This document shows positions 6,492-15,889 of a stretch of 64,000 bases of DNA, piece by piece. The stretch spans positions 1 to 64,000 of the forward strand of contig SEAC01000002.1 of NCBI GenBank assembly GCA_004173235.1, read 5' to 3'. The position numbers and the translations under genes were made by a program. The DNA is from Chitinophagaceae bacterium. GTDB lineage: Bacteria > Bacteroidota > Bacteroidia > Chitinophagales > Chitinophagaceae. Below the pieces are notes generated by a model. The model did not search any database and was not told where the DNA came from. It was given only the letters and a program-made list of their open reading frames with translations. Position 1 is the stretch's first letter, and every line of letters begins with the position of its first letter.

Positions 6492-8798
6492 ATGCGCCAC
6501 ACTCTTCTTGCCCTGGCACTGGCCTGCGGCCTGCAGGCCTCCGCTCAGGATACACTTTCCGCCTCCGATTTTTACAACCTCAGTTACCAGCTTTCGCCAA
6601 CGCTGAATGTGAAGGATTCGGCAGCACTCGATGCGCAGTTCCGGCGCGTGGCACCGCAGCTTCTTAGCGACGTGCGGCCCTTCCTGCTCACGCCGCTTCG
6701 CGATTCGTCGATACTTGCCGATGTGTATGGAACGCTGGTGGTTGCTGAAATTTACAATGGCAACTTTACCAATGCCATCGCGCTCGCCGATAAAGCACGT
6801 GTACGAATGTACCGCACGCGCTATTCGTCGCCGCCCTTCCTCATCGCCCGTGCCTATGCGATGGGCCGGCTGTCGGAGGCGATGGGTGGAAGCTTCGGTG
6901 AGGGCGTTACGATGTCTGTGGAGCACGACCTGGCCCTCGTAGATCCGGCCTTCCGCAAAGACGTGGCATCGGGGCTGCGGGGGCGCATCACGCAAGCCTT
7001 TGCCGCAGGCAACGGGGCCGACGCCCGCAAATACCTGCAGGTGGCGATCGATGCGGGTGGTGCGATGGAGATCGGCAACATGCCCTACGTGATGGAGCTG
7101 TTTCTCAACCGATATTTCGTTGGTAAAGAAAGCGAGCGCATTCAACGTTCACTCAAAGTGCTGGCACCCGAAGAAGTGGTGCGCGAAGCGGTGCGGATAC
7201 CGATGCGCGATGGCATCAGGTTGAATGCCTTTCTCTTTCGCGACAAAGCTTCGAAAAAGAAGTTGCCGGTGCTGATCATGCAAAGCCCGTATCCGTCGGG
7301 TAGCGAAGCAAGGCAGGGAAACATCTATGCTATCAACGGCTACGTGTTTCTGTATGTGGACTGCCGCGGAAGGCGTGCTTCGGAAGGGCAGTTCTTTCCA
7401 TACGAAAACGATGCGCGCGACTACTACGACATCATCAACTGGGCGGTGAAGCAACCCTGGTGCAACGGCGTGGCGGGCACCACCGGTGGTTCGTATCTCG
7501 GCTTCGCGCAATGGCAGGCCATCCGGAAAGAATACCGCCACCCCGCGCTGAAGGCCATCAACCCGATGGTGTCTGTAGGCTTCGGCGTAGACTTCCCGCG
7601 TTTTGCCGGGGGCTTTTATCCGTACATCCTTCGTTGGGCCGATTACGTGGACGGCAAGGATCTCCATTCCGAGCGCTTCGAAAACGGCCAGTTCTGGAAG
7701 CAGAAAACGTGGGAGCTGTATCGCAACCGGCTGCCCTTTGCGCGCTACGATTCGGTGACCGGCATCCGCAATGCGTTCTTCACGAAATGGCTGCAGCATC
7801 CCGACTTCGACGGCTATTGGAAAGGCATCCTTCCGAAGGATGCGGACTACCAGGGGCTCGACATCCCCGTGCTCAGCACCACGGGCTATTACGACGACGA
7901 CCAGGTGGGAGCTTTGTTTTATTATAGGAATCACTTGCGCCTGCGCACCAACGCCAATCATCATGTGCTCATCGGCCCTTTCGATCATGGCGGTTCGCAG
8001 TGGATGCCATCGGCTACGCAGGCCGGCGTGGCCATCGACGATGAAGCCATCATCCCGATCTATAAGCATGTGATCGGCTGGTTTGATTGGGCACTCAAGG
8101 GAGCCCCGCTTCCTGCATTCTTCAAAGACAAGGCAACCTACTACGATCCGGGCAGCCGCAGCTGGAAGGGGGCCGCCTCGGTAGACGCGATCAGCAGCAA
8201 CAAACTGGTTTTCCACCCGGGCCGTTTCGAAGCAGGTGCCACACTTTTTCAAAAGGATAACGCGGATACCACGTTTGCTTATGTGCACGACCTATGGACC
8301 GTGCTGGACTCCGCCTCGTACTTTCACCCGCGTGGCGATTCGGCGAAGACGGCTTTTAACCCGGGTCTCACTTTGGTGTCGGCGCCACTGGAGCGGGATT
8401 ACGTGTTGCTGGGTGCGCCGCGCGCCGACCTGCAATTGTCGGTAAACGTGCCCGATGCCGACATCGATCTTTTCTGGATGCTCGAGCTGCCCGATGGCAC
8501 ACGCAGTACGCTCGACTATGATATGGCGCGGCTGCGCTACCGGCGTGCCGCCGACAGGCCGGTGCTGATGCAGCCGGGCGTTGCTGATGGTGTTCCTTTT
8601 ACCAATGCATTGTTCGTTGCTGAGAAGCTTCCGAAGGGCGCGCGGATCGTGGTGAAGGTGCTGGTGCGCAACGATGCCAACGGGGAGAAGAACTGGGGCT
8701 ATGGCGGCGTGGTAAGCGAAGAACGCGGCTCGGGACCACGGCCGGTGGAGCTGAAGCTGCTAGCCGCAGGTTCGTCGTTTACGCTGCCGGTGCAGTAA
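6492..8798 (+). CDS. CocE/NonD family hydrolase (Xaa-Pro dipeptidyl-peptidase type)
   Basis: A secreted serine hydrolase of 768 residues. MRHTLLALALACGLQASAQ is a signal peptide. An N-terminal helical region of ~230 residues precedes the family hallmark VRIPMRDGIRLNAFLFRDK. The nucleophile is Ser334 in GGSYLGF, and the likely catalytic His is His499 in IGPFDHGG; an Asp near residue 466 (TGYYDDD) may complete the triad. The C-terminal ~200 residues form the jelly-roll domain of X-Pro dipeptidyl-peptidases and cocaine esterase (DADIDLFWMLELPDG). Probably periplasmic or cell-surface, acting on acyl or peptide bonds; the substrate cannot be read from the sequence. Confidence 0.88.
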   Translation: MRHTLLALALACGLQASAQDTLSASDFYNLSYQLSPTLNVKDSAALDAQFRRVAPQLLSDVRPFLLTPLRDSSILADVYGTLVVAEIYNGNFTNAIALADKARVRMYRTRYSSPPFLIARAYAMGRLSEAMGGSFGEGVTMSVEHDLALVDPAFRKDVASGLRGRITQAFAAGNGADARKYLQVAIDAGGAMEIGNMPYVMELFLNRYFVGKESERIQRSLKVLAPEEVVREAVRIPMRDGIRLNAFLFRDKASKKKLPVLIMQSPYPSGSEARQGNIYAINGYVFLYVDCRGRRASEGQFFPYENDARDYYDIINWAVKQPWCNGVAGTTGGSYLGFAQWQAIRKEYRHPALKAINPMVSVGFGVDFPRFAGGFYPYILRWADYVDGKDLHSERFENGQFWKQKTWELYRNRLPFARYDSVTGIRNAFFTKWLQHPDFDGYWKGILPKDADYQGLDIPVLSTTGYYDDDQVGALFYYRNHLRLRTNANHHVLIGPFDHGGSQWMPSATQAGVAIDDEAIIPIYKHVIGWFDWALKGAPLPAFFKDKATYYDPGSRSWKGAASVDAISSNKLVFHPGRFEAGATLFQKDNADTTFAYVHDLWTVLDSASYFHPRGDSAKTAFNPGLTLVSAPLERDYVLLGAPRADLQLSVNVPDADIDLFWMLELPDGTRSTLDYDMARLRYRRAADRPVLMQPGVADGVPFTNALFVAEKLPKGARIVVKVLVRNDANGEKNWGYGGVVSEERGSGPRPVELKLLAAGSSFTLPVQ

Positions 8799-8813
8799 GG
8801 CTTTCTCATTGCT

Positions 8814-8821
8814 TACCTTCG
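8814..8821 (+). promoter_or_regulatory. -7 box upstream of gldC
   Basis: TACCTTCG, 16 bases before the gldC ATG, close to TAnnTTTG. No clear -33 element is visible. Confidence 0.4.
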
Positions 8822-8837
8822 CGCAAATTTTCAACAG

Positions 8838-9182
8838 ATGAAATCCAACATCAGCATAGACGTGACGCTCGATGAGAGCCGCGTGCCCGAGCACATCGAA
8901 TGGAAGGCAACGGAAAGCAGCGCGTCCGTGCCGCAGCCCGCAAAGGCCATGATCCTTTCGCTTTGGGACAGCGCCGACAAGAGCGCACTCCGCATCGACC
9001 TGTGGACGCAGAAGATGATGGTTGACGAAATGGGCGACTTCTACTACCAGACGCTGATGACGATGGCCGACACCTTTGGCCGCGCCACGCAGAACGACGA
9101 ACTGGTGCAGGACATGAAGACCTTCGCGAAGAATTTTTACCAGAAGTTCCAGGATCAGCAGCTGAAAGACAACAAGGCCTAG
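8838..9182 (+). CDS. gldC: Gliding motility protein GldC
   Basis: A small soluble protein (114 aa) that matches GldC, a Bacteroidota protein found with the gliding and type IX secretion machinery, in its opening (NISIDVTLDESRVPEHIEWKA), its MILSLWD block and its length. It has no signal peptide or membrane segment and is expected in the cytoplasm. No other gld genes are nearby, and gldC is also kept in non-gliding species, so it does not show that this organism glides. It is followed by word-like intergenic repeats (9183-9337) and then yqeY. Confidence 0.85.
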   Translation: MKSNISIDVTLDESRVPEHIEWKATESSASVPQPAKAMILSLWDSADKSALRIDLWTQKMMVDEMGDFYYQTLMTMADTFGRATQNDELVQDMKTFAKNFYQKFQDQQLKDNKA

Positions 9183-9337
9183 AAAAATGTGCTAATGGGG
9201 TGATGGGGTAATGGGGTGATGAAGGTTCCTGGGGGTTCCTGAGGGTTTCTGAGGGTTCGTGAGATGGTGGGAGCGGCAGATGGAGAAGCTGGTAAGCCTG
9301 GTTGCAAATGACCGATAAACTAATAAACCAATAAACT
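9183..9337. repeat. Word-like repeats between gldC and yqeY
   Basis: Three kinds of short repeated word in succession: ATGGGGT(A/G)AT, then GGGTTCCTGAG variants, then AATAAACCAATAAACTA just before the yqeY start. The last word family recurs near 1555, 25110 and 38995. Confidence 0.7.
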
Positions 9338-9787
9338 ATGTCCTTAGAACAAAAGATCATGGATCCGATGAAGGAAGCCATGCGCAATAAGAATGAGGGT
9401 GCGCTGCGTGCGCTGCGTGCCATCAAGGCGGAGATCATCAAGGCAAAGACGGAGCCCGGTGCCGGCGGCGAGATGAGTGCCGACAAAGAAATTCCGATGC
9501 TGCAAAAGATGGTGAAGCAGCGCCGCGATGCACTGGAGATCTACCAGCAGCAGTCGCGCACCGACCTTGCACAAAAGGAGCAGGAAGAGATCGACATCAT
9601 CACGCAATTTCTGCCGCAGCAAATGAGCGAAGAAGAACTGAAGACCGAGCTCCGTGCCATCATCGCGCAGGTGGGCGCATCGTCGCCGGCCGACATGGGC
9701 AAGGTGATGGCCGTGGCGTCGAAGCAGTTTGCAGGACGTGCGGAAGGAAAGGCGATCTCGGCTGCGGTGAAAGAGCTCCTCGCGTAA
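9338..9787 (+). CDS. GatB/YqeY domain-containing protein
   Basis: A 149-residue protein of the YqeY family, related to the tail domain of the aminoacyl-tRNA amidotransferase subunit GatB. Characteristic stretches are MKEAMRNKNEGALRALRAIKAEI, the MLQKMVKQRRDALEIYQQQ helix, EEIDIITQFLPQQMSEEEL and ADMGKVMAVASKQFAGRAEGK. Length agrees with the stand-alone family (about 148 aa). It probably has a tRNA-related role, but no reaction is established. The stop is followed at once by a family A palindrome. Confidence 0.9.
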   Translation: MSLEQKIMDPMKEAMRNKNEGALRALRAIKAEIIKAKTEPGAGGEMSADKEIPMLQKMVKQRRDALEIYQQQSRTDLAQKEQEEIDIITQFLPQQMSEEELKTELRAIIAQVGASSPADMGKVMAVASKQFAGRAEGKAISAAVKELLA

Positions 9788-9788
9788 T

Positions 9789-10053
9789 AGAGAAAGAACG
9801 CAGATCTTTTATGATTTTTAGGATTAGCACAGATTTTCTGTTGTCTGTCTCATTATGGAGTTCCTTTCAAATCGTACTTCGAAATCGATTGATGGTACGA
9901 TAAGGAAACGAAAGGAAAATCATTTATCATCGTATCAATCGGAGAAAATTTGCGTTCAATATCTCTTAAAATCGTAGAGCCAGACTGATAAGGCAACAAG
10001 TAGAAAATCATTTTTGATCATATCAATCGTATAAAATCTGCGTTCTTTCTCTC
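9789..10053. repeat. Family A palindromic element, copy 1 (long form)
   Basis: Begins AGAGAAAGAACGCAGAT and ends with the inverted ATCTGCGTTCTTTCTCT. At 265 bp it is twice the length of the other copies and has extra internal words (ATCATATCAATCGTATAAAAT variants). It fills the whole space between yqeY and cvpA, ending one base before the cvpA ATG. Confidence 0.85.
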
Positions 10054-10054
10054 C

Positions 10055-10591
10055 ATGGGGATTGATCTAATCTGCCTTGCGTTACTTGTTCTCGCCCTCT
10101 TCAAAGGATTGAAGAAGGGGCTGGTAGTGGCCGTTTTTTCGTTCCTCGGCTTCGTGATCGGCATCGCTGCCGCGCTGAAGCTGAGTGCGGTGGTGGCGGG
10201 ATACCTGGGCACCGAAACGAATGTATCGTCGCGGTGGCTGCCTGTGCTGGCGTTTGTGCTGGTGTTTGTAGGTGTGTTGCTGCTAGTGCGCCTGGGTGCT
10301 AAGCTGATCGAAGGAGCGCTCAGCCTGGTGCTGCTTGGCTGGGCCAACAAGCTCGGGGGCGTGTTGTTTTATGCGCTGCTCTACCTGTTCCTTTTCAGCA
10401 TCCTGCTCTTCTGGGCCGACCAGTTGCACCTGTTGCGCGATACACTGAAAGCATCGTCGGCAACGTGGCCCTGGCTGCAGCCGATGGCGCCGAAGATCAT
10501 TGGTGCATTGGGTGCCGTGCTTCCGTTCTTCCGCGATCTGTTTGGGCAGCTTTCGGATTTTTTCGGGGGCGTGGCACAGAAAGCTTCCTGA
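10055..10591 (+). CDS. cvpA: CvpA family membrane protein
   Basis: A 178-residue inner-membrane protein of the CvpA/colicin V production family. It begins MGIDLICLALLVLALFKGLKKGLVVAVFSFLGFVIGIAAAL, the usual GxxKGL-type first hairpin, and has four hydrophobic segments overall. In E. coli cvpA is needed for colicin V production and envelope stress tolerance; the exact role is unclear. The start codon is one base from the end of a family A repeat, so the repeat forms the entire 5' leader. A hairpin of GTGAGCGGTGAGC words follows the gene. Confidence 0.82.
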   Translation: MGIDLICLALLVLALFKGLKKGLVVAVFSFLGFVIGIAAALKLSAVVAGYLGTETNVSSRWLPVLAFVLVFVGVLLLVRLGAKLIEGALSLVLLGWANKLGGVLFYALLYLFLFSILLFWADQLHLLRDTLKASSATWPWLQPMAPKIIGALGAVLPFFRDLFGQLSDFFGGVAQKAS

Positions 10592-10644
10592 TCTCGAAAG
10601 CGGATGCAATGATGGCAACGAGGCAGACCGTTATATTTGCGAGA

Positions 10645-10726
10645 ATCGTGAGCGGTGAGCGGTGAGCCGTGAGCATTCACACTCCATGGCCGCGCATCGC
10701 GAGTTCACGGCTGACGGCTCACGATC
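10645..10726. repeat. Inverted word repeat after cvpA
   Basis: Left arm ATCGTGAGCGGTGAGC plus GGTGAGCCGTGAGC, right arm TTCACGGCTGACGGCTCACGAT, so the words pair as a long imperfect stem. The same word family occurs near 3155-3185, 20917-21030 and 45565-45600. A perfect -7 box, TATATTTG, lies just upstream at 10632-10639. Confidence 0.7.
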
Positions 10727-10785
10727 TTGGTACAATTCCTGTCTTTTATGTAAATGGACTATTTTAGCGAACAGAGATTACCCGG

Positions 10786-11565
10786 ATGCAGTACGAAGTA
10801 AAAACACAAGATAAATTCAAGTTCATCGAGGAAGGAGCCGGCGAGCCTCTGGTATTGCTGCATGGGTTATTCGGCGGGCTGAGTAATTACACCGACGTCA
10901 TCGAGTATTTCCGCCGCTCTTACAAAGTGGTGGTGCCTATGCTGCCGCTGTTCGACCTCGACATCCTGCACACCACGGTGGGCGGGCTGGCCAAGCACGT
11001 GTACAAGTTCATCGAAGCCCGTAATTATACAAACATCCACCTGCTGGGCAACTCGCTCGGGGGCCACGTGGCCCTCGTGCACCTGCTCAAGCATCCCGAG
11101 CGCATCAAGTCGCTGATCCTTACCGGGTCTTCCGGTCTTTTCGAAAACGGAATGGGTGACTCCTATCCCAAGCGCGGCGACCACGAGTACATCCGCAAAA
11201 AAACGGAGCTCACGTTCTATGATCCGAAGATGGCCACCGAAGACCTCGTGAACGAAGTGTTCGAGATCACGCGCAACCGCCTGAAGGTCATCAAGATCAT
11301 CGCCCTTGCCAAGAGCGCCATCCGCAACAACCTCGGCGACGAGCTCACACGCGTTCAGCAGCCCACGCTGCTCGTGTGGGGCAACAACGATACCATTACG
11401 CCGCCCTTCGTGGCGCGCGAGTTCAACCGCCTCATACCCAACAGCGAACTGCATTTCATAGATAAGTGCGGCCACGCCCCCATGATGGAACGGCCGCAGG
11501 AGTTCAACGAGATCCTCGATAAATTTTTGCAAAAGCACGCACAGCCTGCAACACTTGCCAGCTGA
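10786..11565 (+). CDS. Alpha/beta hydrolase
   Basis: A 259-residue alpha/beta-hydrolase fold enzyme with no signal peptide. The nucleophile elbow is GNSLGG with Ser90, the acid is Asp202 in WGNNDTITPP, and the catalytic His is His230 in KCGHAPMMERP. The opening LVLLHGLFGG supplies the oxyanion-hole HG motif. This is the standard esterase/lipase/dehalogenase layout; the substrate is unknown. It lies 30 bp from the CBS-domain gene, and they may be co-transcribed. Confidence 0.88.
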   Translation: MQYEVKTQDKFKFIEEGAGEPLVLLHGLFGGLSNYTDVIEYFRRSYKVVVPMLPLFDLDILHTTVGGLAKHVYKFIEARNYTNIHLLGNSLGGHVALVHLLKHPERIKSLILTGSSGLFENGMGDSYPKRGDHEYIRKKTELTFYDPKMATEDLVNEVFEITRNRLKVIKIIALAKSAIRNNLGDELTRVQQPTLLVWGNNDTITPPFVAREFNRLIPNSELHFIDKCGHAPMMERPQEFNEILDKFLQKHAQPATLAS

Positions 11566-11595
11566 TACGTGTCTTTTATGAAAAGGGCAAATCCT

Positions 11596-12255
11596 ATGTT
11601 GACCAAAGACCTCATATCGAACTCCATACCGTACCTCCATCTGGACGACAAGGTGTTCCATGCCCTCCAACTGATGAACGACTACCATGTTGCCCACCTT
11701 CCCATCGTGGAAAAGGAGCAATACCTCGGTATCATTTCGGAAGAGCAGCTGCTCCACAGCGACGAAGAGATCATTCTCCAGCAGCTTCCCATCTCCGACG
11801 GCGGCAGCGCCGTTCAGGCCAACGATCACTTTCTCAAGGCCATCCAGGTGGCGGTGCAGAACAAGCTGAGCGTGGTGCCCGTGATCGGCGAAGAAAAACA
11901 CATCCTGGGCCTCGTTACCTATAACGACCTGCTCAAGAATGCTTCCGACTTCATGAGCCTCGACCAGCCCGGCGGGCTCATCGTGCTTGAAATGGAGCCC
12001 AAGGCTTATGCCTTCAACGAGATCAACCGCATCATCGAATCCAGCGACGCCCAGATCACCCAGCTCAACTCCTTCGCCGACCCCGAAACGGGCCTGCTGC
12101 AGGTGACCATCCGCGTGAGTAAGCTCGAGATATCCGACATCATCGCCACCCTCCAGCGCTACGAATATGTAGTGAAATACTACTTTGGGGAGGAAATGTA
12201 TCAGAACGAACTGAAGGCCAATTTCGACAACCTGATGAGCTATCTCAAAATCTAA
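11596..12255 (+). CDS. CBS domain-containing protein
   Basis: A 219-residue cytoplasmic protein with two CBS motifs (residues ~1-60 and ~65-125, with HLPIVEKEQYLGIISEE and VPVIGEEKHILGLVTYNDLL) followed by an ACT-like C-terminal region. The layout resembles AcuB-type proteins that sense adenine nucleotides. MLTKDLISN at 11596 is chosen as the start; an ATG at 11578 and a GTG at 11569 are also in frame. In Bacteroidota this gene often sits next to the NAD kinase gene, and here only the small Omp85 gene intervenes. Confidence 0.85.
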   Translation: MLTKDLISNSIPYLHLDDKVFHALQLMNDYHVAHLPIVEKEQYLGIISEEQLLHSDEEIILQQLPISDGGSAVQANDHFLKAIQVAVQNKLSVVPVIGEEKHILGLVTYNDLLKNASDFMSLDQPGGLIVLEMEPKAYAFNEINRIIESSDAQITQLNSFADPETGLLQVTIRVSKLEISDIIATLQRYEYVVKYYFGEEMYQNELKANFDNLMSYLKI

Positions 12256-12434
12256 TTCCCTTTAATCCCGGCTGTTTGCGTTTTAGTGCGTAACTTATTG
12301 TCCGTTACAGGCCTTCCTATAATGAACAGATAGCCGCACCTGGTGCCCAGAGGCCCGTCAACTTCCTGATTTTTAACAGGACGTTTATTTTCCGGTACGC
12401 AATTCGTTATAGGTATGGCAGGGGTAGTCCCATT

Positions 12435-13892
12435 ATGCTAACCGTTAAGACGAAATATACACGCACACTAATCCTGGCCTTCCTGCTGGTGGCCGGCGCA
12501 CGCGCTTCGGCGCAGATCGCGCAAGCCGGCGAAGTGCTGCTCTTCTCCACGAAGGAGTCGGTGCCGCGCGCGGATACGAACGGTATTTATACGGTAAGCG
12601 ATTTCGAGATAAGAGGCAACAAGCACACGCGCGACATGATTCTGCTGCGCGAACTTCCTTTTGAACAAGGCGAGCAATATACCCTCGCCGACCTGATGGA
12701 GCGCTGCCAGGATGCGCGTAGCCGCCTGCTCAACACGGGCCTCTTCCTCGACGTGGTGGTAGGCGTGGAGCGCGGCGAAGGCGATGAGGCCATCATCCAG
12801 GTGAACGTGAAAGAACGGTGGTATTTTGTTCCGATGCCCGTGCTCGACGTGGTGGGTAAAACCTACCAGCAGTGGCTCCGGGAAGGTATGCCTACGAGTT
12901 ATCTCCGCTATGGCGTCAACGTCAAACACAAGAACCTAACGGGCCTCAACGATAAGCTGAGCGTGAATCTGCTCAACGGTTACCAGAAAGAGCTCAGCCT
13001 CGTGTATGAAGGGCTCCCGCTCGATTATCGCCTTCGCTGGACGGCCAGCCTCGCCTTTCAAATGGGGCAGCAGCGCGACGTGCAGTATGCTACGGAATAC
13101 AACAAGCCGAAAGCATTGCATGCCGACAACCAGTTTCTTTATTCCTATACACGCCTCTCCGCATCCGTAAGCTATCGCCCGGCCATCAAAACGCGCCATA
13201 GCTTCAGCTTTACGTGGAACGACGAAAGCTTCCGCGATACCGTGGGCAAGGCCAATACTTCATTCTTCTACAACCTGTCGCGTGCGCAATATGCAGAAGT
13301 GTCTTACCAGATGAGCTACCAGGATGTGGACTTCGCACCCTATCCCAGCAAAGGCCTCGAAGGCGAGTTGCTGTTGTCGAAGAAAGGCCTGGACGCAGGT
13401 CCCATCAACCAGTGGCTGCTGCGCGCCCGAGCTTCGTGGTACCAGCCGATCACCGAGAAAACGTTTCTCAACCTGCGCGCAACCGGCATGGTGAAGGCTC
13501 CTTTCAGGCAGCCGTATCGCCAGCAGGGATTCATTGCCGGCAGCGATATGTTCCTGCAGGGTTACGAGCCCTATAACATCGACGGCGTGGCGGGCGGATT
13601 TGCGAAGGCTTCCATTCACCGCCGCATCGTGGATCGCAAGGTGGGCATCCGGTGGAAGCGCTTCCCGCAGCTGGCCAACATCCCGGTGAAGATCTATGCC
13701 AAAGCGTTTGTGAATGGTGGTTATATCTATAATGAAGATCCCGGAACGAGCTTTCTCAACAATCGCCTTCTTTATTCAGGCGGTGTAGGTCTCGACCTCG
13801 TTCTGTTCTACGATTTCACCTTCCGTATCGAGTGCTCGCTGAATGCGAACGGGCAAAACGGCCTATATTTACATGATAGAAATCGTTGGTAG
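12435..13892 (+). CDS. Small Omp85-superfamily outer-membrane protein (one POTRA plus barrel)
   Basis: A 485-residue outer-membrane protein. After a signal peptide (cleavage after ARASA) it has one POTRA-like domain (YTVSDFEIRGNKHTRDMILLRELPFEQGEQYTLADL, residues ~55-140). The rest is a run of amphipathic beta strands ending in a GVGLDLVLFYDFTFRIECSLN strand, as in TamA/BamA proteins. BamA proper is encoded 3 kb downstream, so this is a paralogue with fewer POTRA domains. It may insert or translocate a specific partner; no partner can be named. The gene ends 21 bp before nadK. The 180 bp upstream (12256-12434) show no repeat or RNA. Confidence 0.78.
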   Translation: MLTVKTKYTRTLILAFLLVAGARASAQIAQAGEVLLFSTKESVPRADTNGIYTVSDFEIRGNKHTRDMILLRELPFEQGEQYTLADLMERCQDARSRLLNTGLFLDVVVGVERGEGDEAIIQVNVKERWYFVPMPVLDVVGKTYQQWLREGMPTSYLRYGVNVKHKNLTGLNDKLSVNLLNGYQKELSLVYEGLPLDYRLRWTASLAFQMGQQRDVQYATEYNKPKALHADNQFLYSYTRLSASVSYRPAIKTRHSFSFTWNDESFRDTVGKANTSFFYNLSRAQYAEVSYQMSYQDVDFAPYPSKGLEGELLLSKKGLDAGPINQWLLRARASWYQPITEKTFLNLRATGMVKAPFRQPYRQQGFIAGSDMFLQGYEPYNIDGVAGGFAKASIHRRIVDRKVGIRWKRFPQLANIPVKIYAKAFVNGGYIYNEDPGTSFLNNRLLYSGGVGLDLVLFYDFTFRIECSLNANGQNGLYLHDRNRW

Positions 13893-13913
13893 ATTAACCA
13901 GTAAATAGGCTTT

Positions 13914-14804
13914 TTGAAAGTAGCGATCTACAGCCGGGTTTTGGATCTGGGCCATTTGACAGACGTGCAGCTTTTTTTCGAAGAGTTGCACAAGGAGCGC
14001 ATCGTGCCCGTGGTGTTCCGCGATTTCTATGAAGCGCTGCGTGCACACATTTCCCTTCCCGCCAACCTCGAAACATTTTCCTGCTCCGAAGAGTTGCAGG
14101 ACGACATTGAATTCATCATCTCCCTTGGCGGCGACGGAACGCTGCTGGATACGGCCACGCTGGTGCGCGACAAGAACATTCCGATTGCAGGCATAAATTT
14201 CGGGCGCCTCGGCTTCCTCGCTTCCATCGGCCGCGACGAAATGCAGGAAGCAATGCGGGCCCTTTCGCGCCGCTCTTATATCATCGACAACCGGTCGCTC
14301 ATTCACCTCGATGCTTCGGTGCCGCTGTTCGACGACATTCCCTATGCCCTTAATGAGTTCGCCATCCACAAGCGCGACGTGTCGCCGATGGTGAAGATCC
14401 ATACTTATATCAACGGCGAGCTGCTCAATACCTACTGGGCCGACGGCCTCATCGTGGCCACGCCCACAGGCTCCACCGGCTACTCGCTTTCCTGCCAGGG
14501 CCCGGTGGTCTTCCCCGACTCGGGCTCGTTCGTCATCACACCCATTGCCCCGCACAACCTCAACGTGCGTTCCATCGTGATCCCCGACAGCACCATCCTT
14601 TCCTTCGAGATCGAAAGCCGTTCCGAAGAGATCATCGTTGCGATGGATGCGCGCCGCGAGATCGTGCACAAAAGCGTGCAGCTGGCCGTGCGCAAGGAAC
14701 AGTTCGGCATCAACCTCGTACGCCTTACCGAGAACAATTTCCTGCAGACGCTGCGCAACAAGCTGAGCTGGGGATTTGATAAGCGGAACCCGGGAGGAGT
14801 GTGA
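13914..14804 (+). CDS. nadK: NAD kinase
   Basis: ATP-dependent NAD+ kinase (296 aa) making NADP+ in the cytoplasm. It has the family GGDGT motif at residues 72-76, the NE pair at 147-148 (NEFAIHKRD), and the Gly-rich TGSTGYSLSCQGP segment that binds NAD. The start must be the TTG at 13914: an in-frame stop lies seven bases upstream and the usual KVAIYSR opening follows at once. The AT-rich space before it is only 21 bp, so translation is probably linked to the preceding Omp85 gene. Confidence 0.95.
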   Translation: MKVAIYSRVLDLGHLTDVQLFFEELHKERIVPVVFRDFYEALRAHISLPANLETFSCSEELQDDIEFIISLGGDGTLLDTATLVRDKNIPIAGINFGRLGFLASIGRDEMQEAMRALSRRSYIIDNRSLIHLDASVPLFDDIPYALNEFAIHKRDVSPMVKIHTYINGELLNTYWADGLIVATPTGSTGYSLSCQGPVVFPDSGSFVITPIAPHNLNVRSIVIPDSTILSFEIESRSEEIIVAMDARREIVHKSVQLAVRKEQFGINLVRLTENNFLQTLRNKLSWGFDKRNPGGV

Positions 14805-14925
14805 GAAGAGGATGAGAGGTTTTGAGAGGTTTGGAGAGAGGTTTTGAGAAAGGTTTTGGGAGGTTTTGGGAGTTTGGGTTCCTGGGGTTTTTCATTGATG
14901 GTTTTGGGTAGTTGCACCAGTGGTC
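14805..14925 (+). repeat. GGTTTTGAGAG word repeats after nadK
   Basis: About ten variants of GAGGTTTTG(A/G)GA in direct orientation, one of the word-like repeat families of this genome. No pairing arm is seen. The rest of the gap up to 15049 holds only a TTAATTTGC -7-like sequence just before the next gene. Confidence 0.65.
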
Positions 14926-15049
14926 GGGAGATTGCATGAGCGATTACCGATTCCCTGCCTGCACGTTGGTATGCCGTTGACATTGCATTACACAAGAAAA
15001 CGCCGGCTTCGGCGTTATAGGCTCGGGAAAGACTTAATTTGCAACCTTT

Positions 15050-15889
15050 ATGAAGAAGATTCTGGCCGTTCTCGCCTTCTGCGTGCCCCTACTGGCTTCG
15101 GCGCAGCAAGGCTATGTGCAGGAAGGAGAGTTTGGATTCGGCATGGGCGCGGCGCACTATTTCGGAGACCTCAACACCCGTGCAAACGTCAGCAGGCCCA
15201 AGTTTGCAGCGATGGGCTTTTTTCGCAAAAACTTCGGCAACTACGTCGCGCTTCGCGTGAGCGCAGCCTTTGCCCGCGTGGGTTATTCGGATGTATACAA
15301 CAAGCGCAACGAGTATATGCGCCGCCGCAACCTCTCGTTCAACAGCAACATCTGGGAGCTGGCGCTGCAGGGCGATTTCAACTTCTATAAGTTCATGCCC
15401 TACAACGAAAACACGCGCTTCACACCGTATGTCACGTTCGGCCTGGGCATATTTTCCTATGATCCTTACGCTTACCTCGGCGGACAGAAATATTACCTCC
15501 GCACGCTCGGCACCGAAGGCCAGGGCAGCGACCTCTACCCCGACCGCAAGCCCTACAGCACAATGGCTTTTTCCATTCCGCTGGGTGTGGGCATCAAATA
15601 CAACATCAACGGCCGCATGAACATCGGCTTCGAGATCGTGCACCGCTTTACCAGCACCGACTACCTGGACGATGTGAGCAAGACCTACGTGGAGCCGGCA
15701 GTATTCCCGCCCAACCCCGACGGAACGCCCTCGCCCGGCCTGCTCCTGAGCGACCGCTCTTACGAAACCGGCACGCCCATCGGCACCAAAGGAGTTCAGC
15801 GCGGCATTTCGAAGCAGAAGGACCAGTTTGCCACCGCGATCCTGTATCTGAGCTTCAACCTGCAGTCGTATAAGTGCCCGTCGTATTAA
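15050..15889 (+). CDS. DUF6089 family outer-membrane beta-barrel protein
   Basis: A 279-residue exported protein with the signal peptide MKKILAVLAFCVPLLASAQ. The body has alternating strands typical of a small outer-membrane barrel (FGFGMGAAHYFGDLNT, TPYVTFGLGIFSYDP, LGVGIKYNINGRMNIGFEIVHRFT). DUF6089 genes typically stand directly upstream of uppS-bamA-skp in Bacteroidota, as here. The family has no known function, but the position links it to outer-membrane assembly. Confidence 0.82.
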   Translation: MKKILAVLAFCVPLLASAQQGYVQEGEFGFGMGAAHYFGDLNTRANVSRPKFAAMGFFRKNFGNYVALRVSAAFARVGYSDVYNKRNEYMRRRNLSFNSNIWELALQGDFNFYKFMPYNENTRFTPYVTFGLGIFSYDPYAYLGGQKYYLRTLGTEGQGSDLYPDRKPYSTMAFSIPLGVGIKYNINGRMNIGFEIVHRFTSTDYLDDVSKTYVEPAVFPPNPDGTPSPGLLLSDRSYETGTPIGTKGVQRGISKQKDQFATAILYLSFNLQSYKCPSY

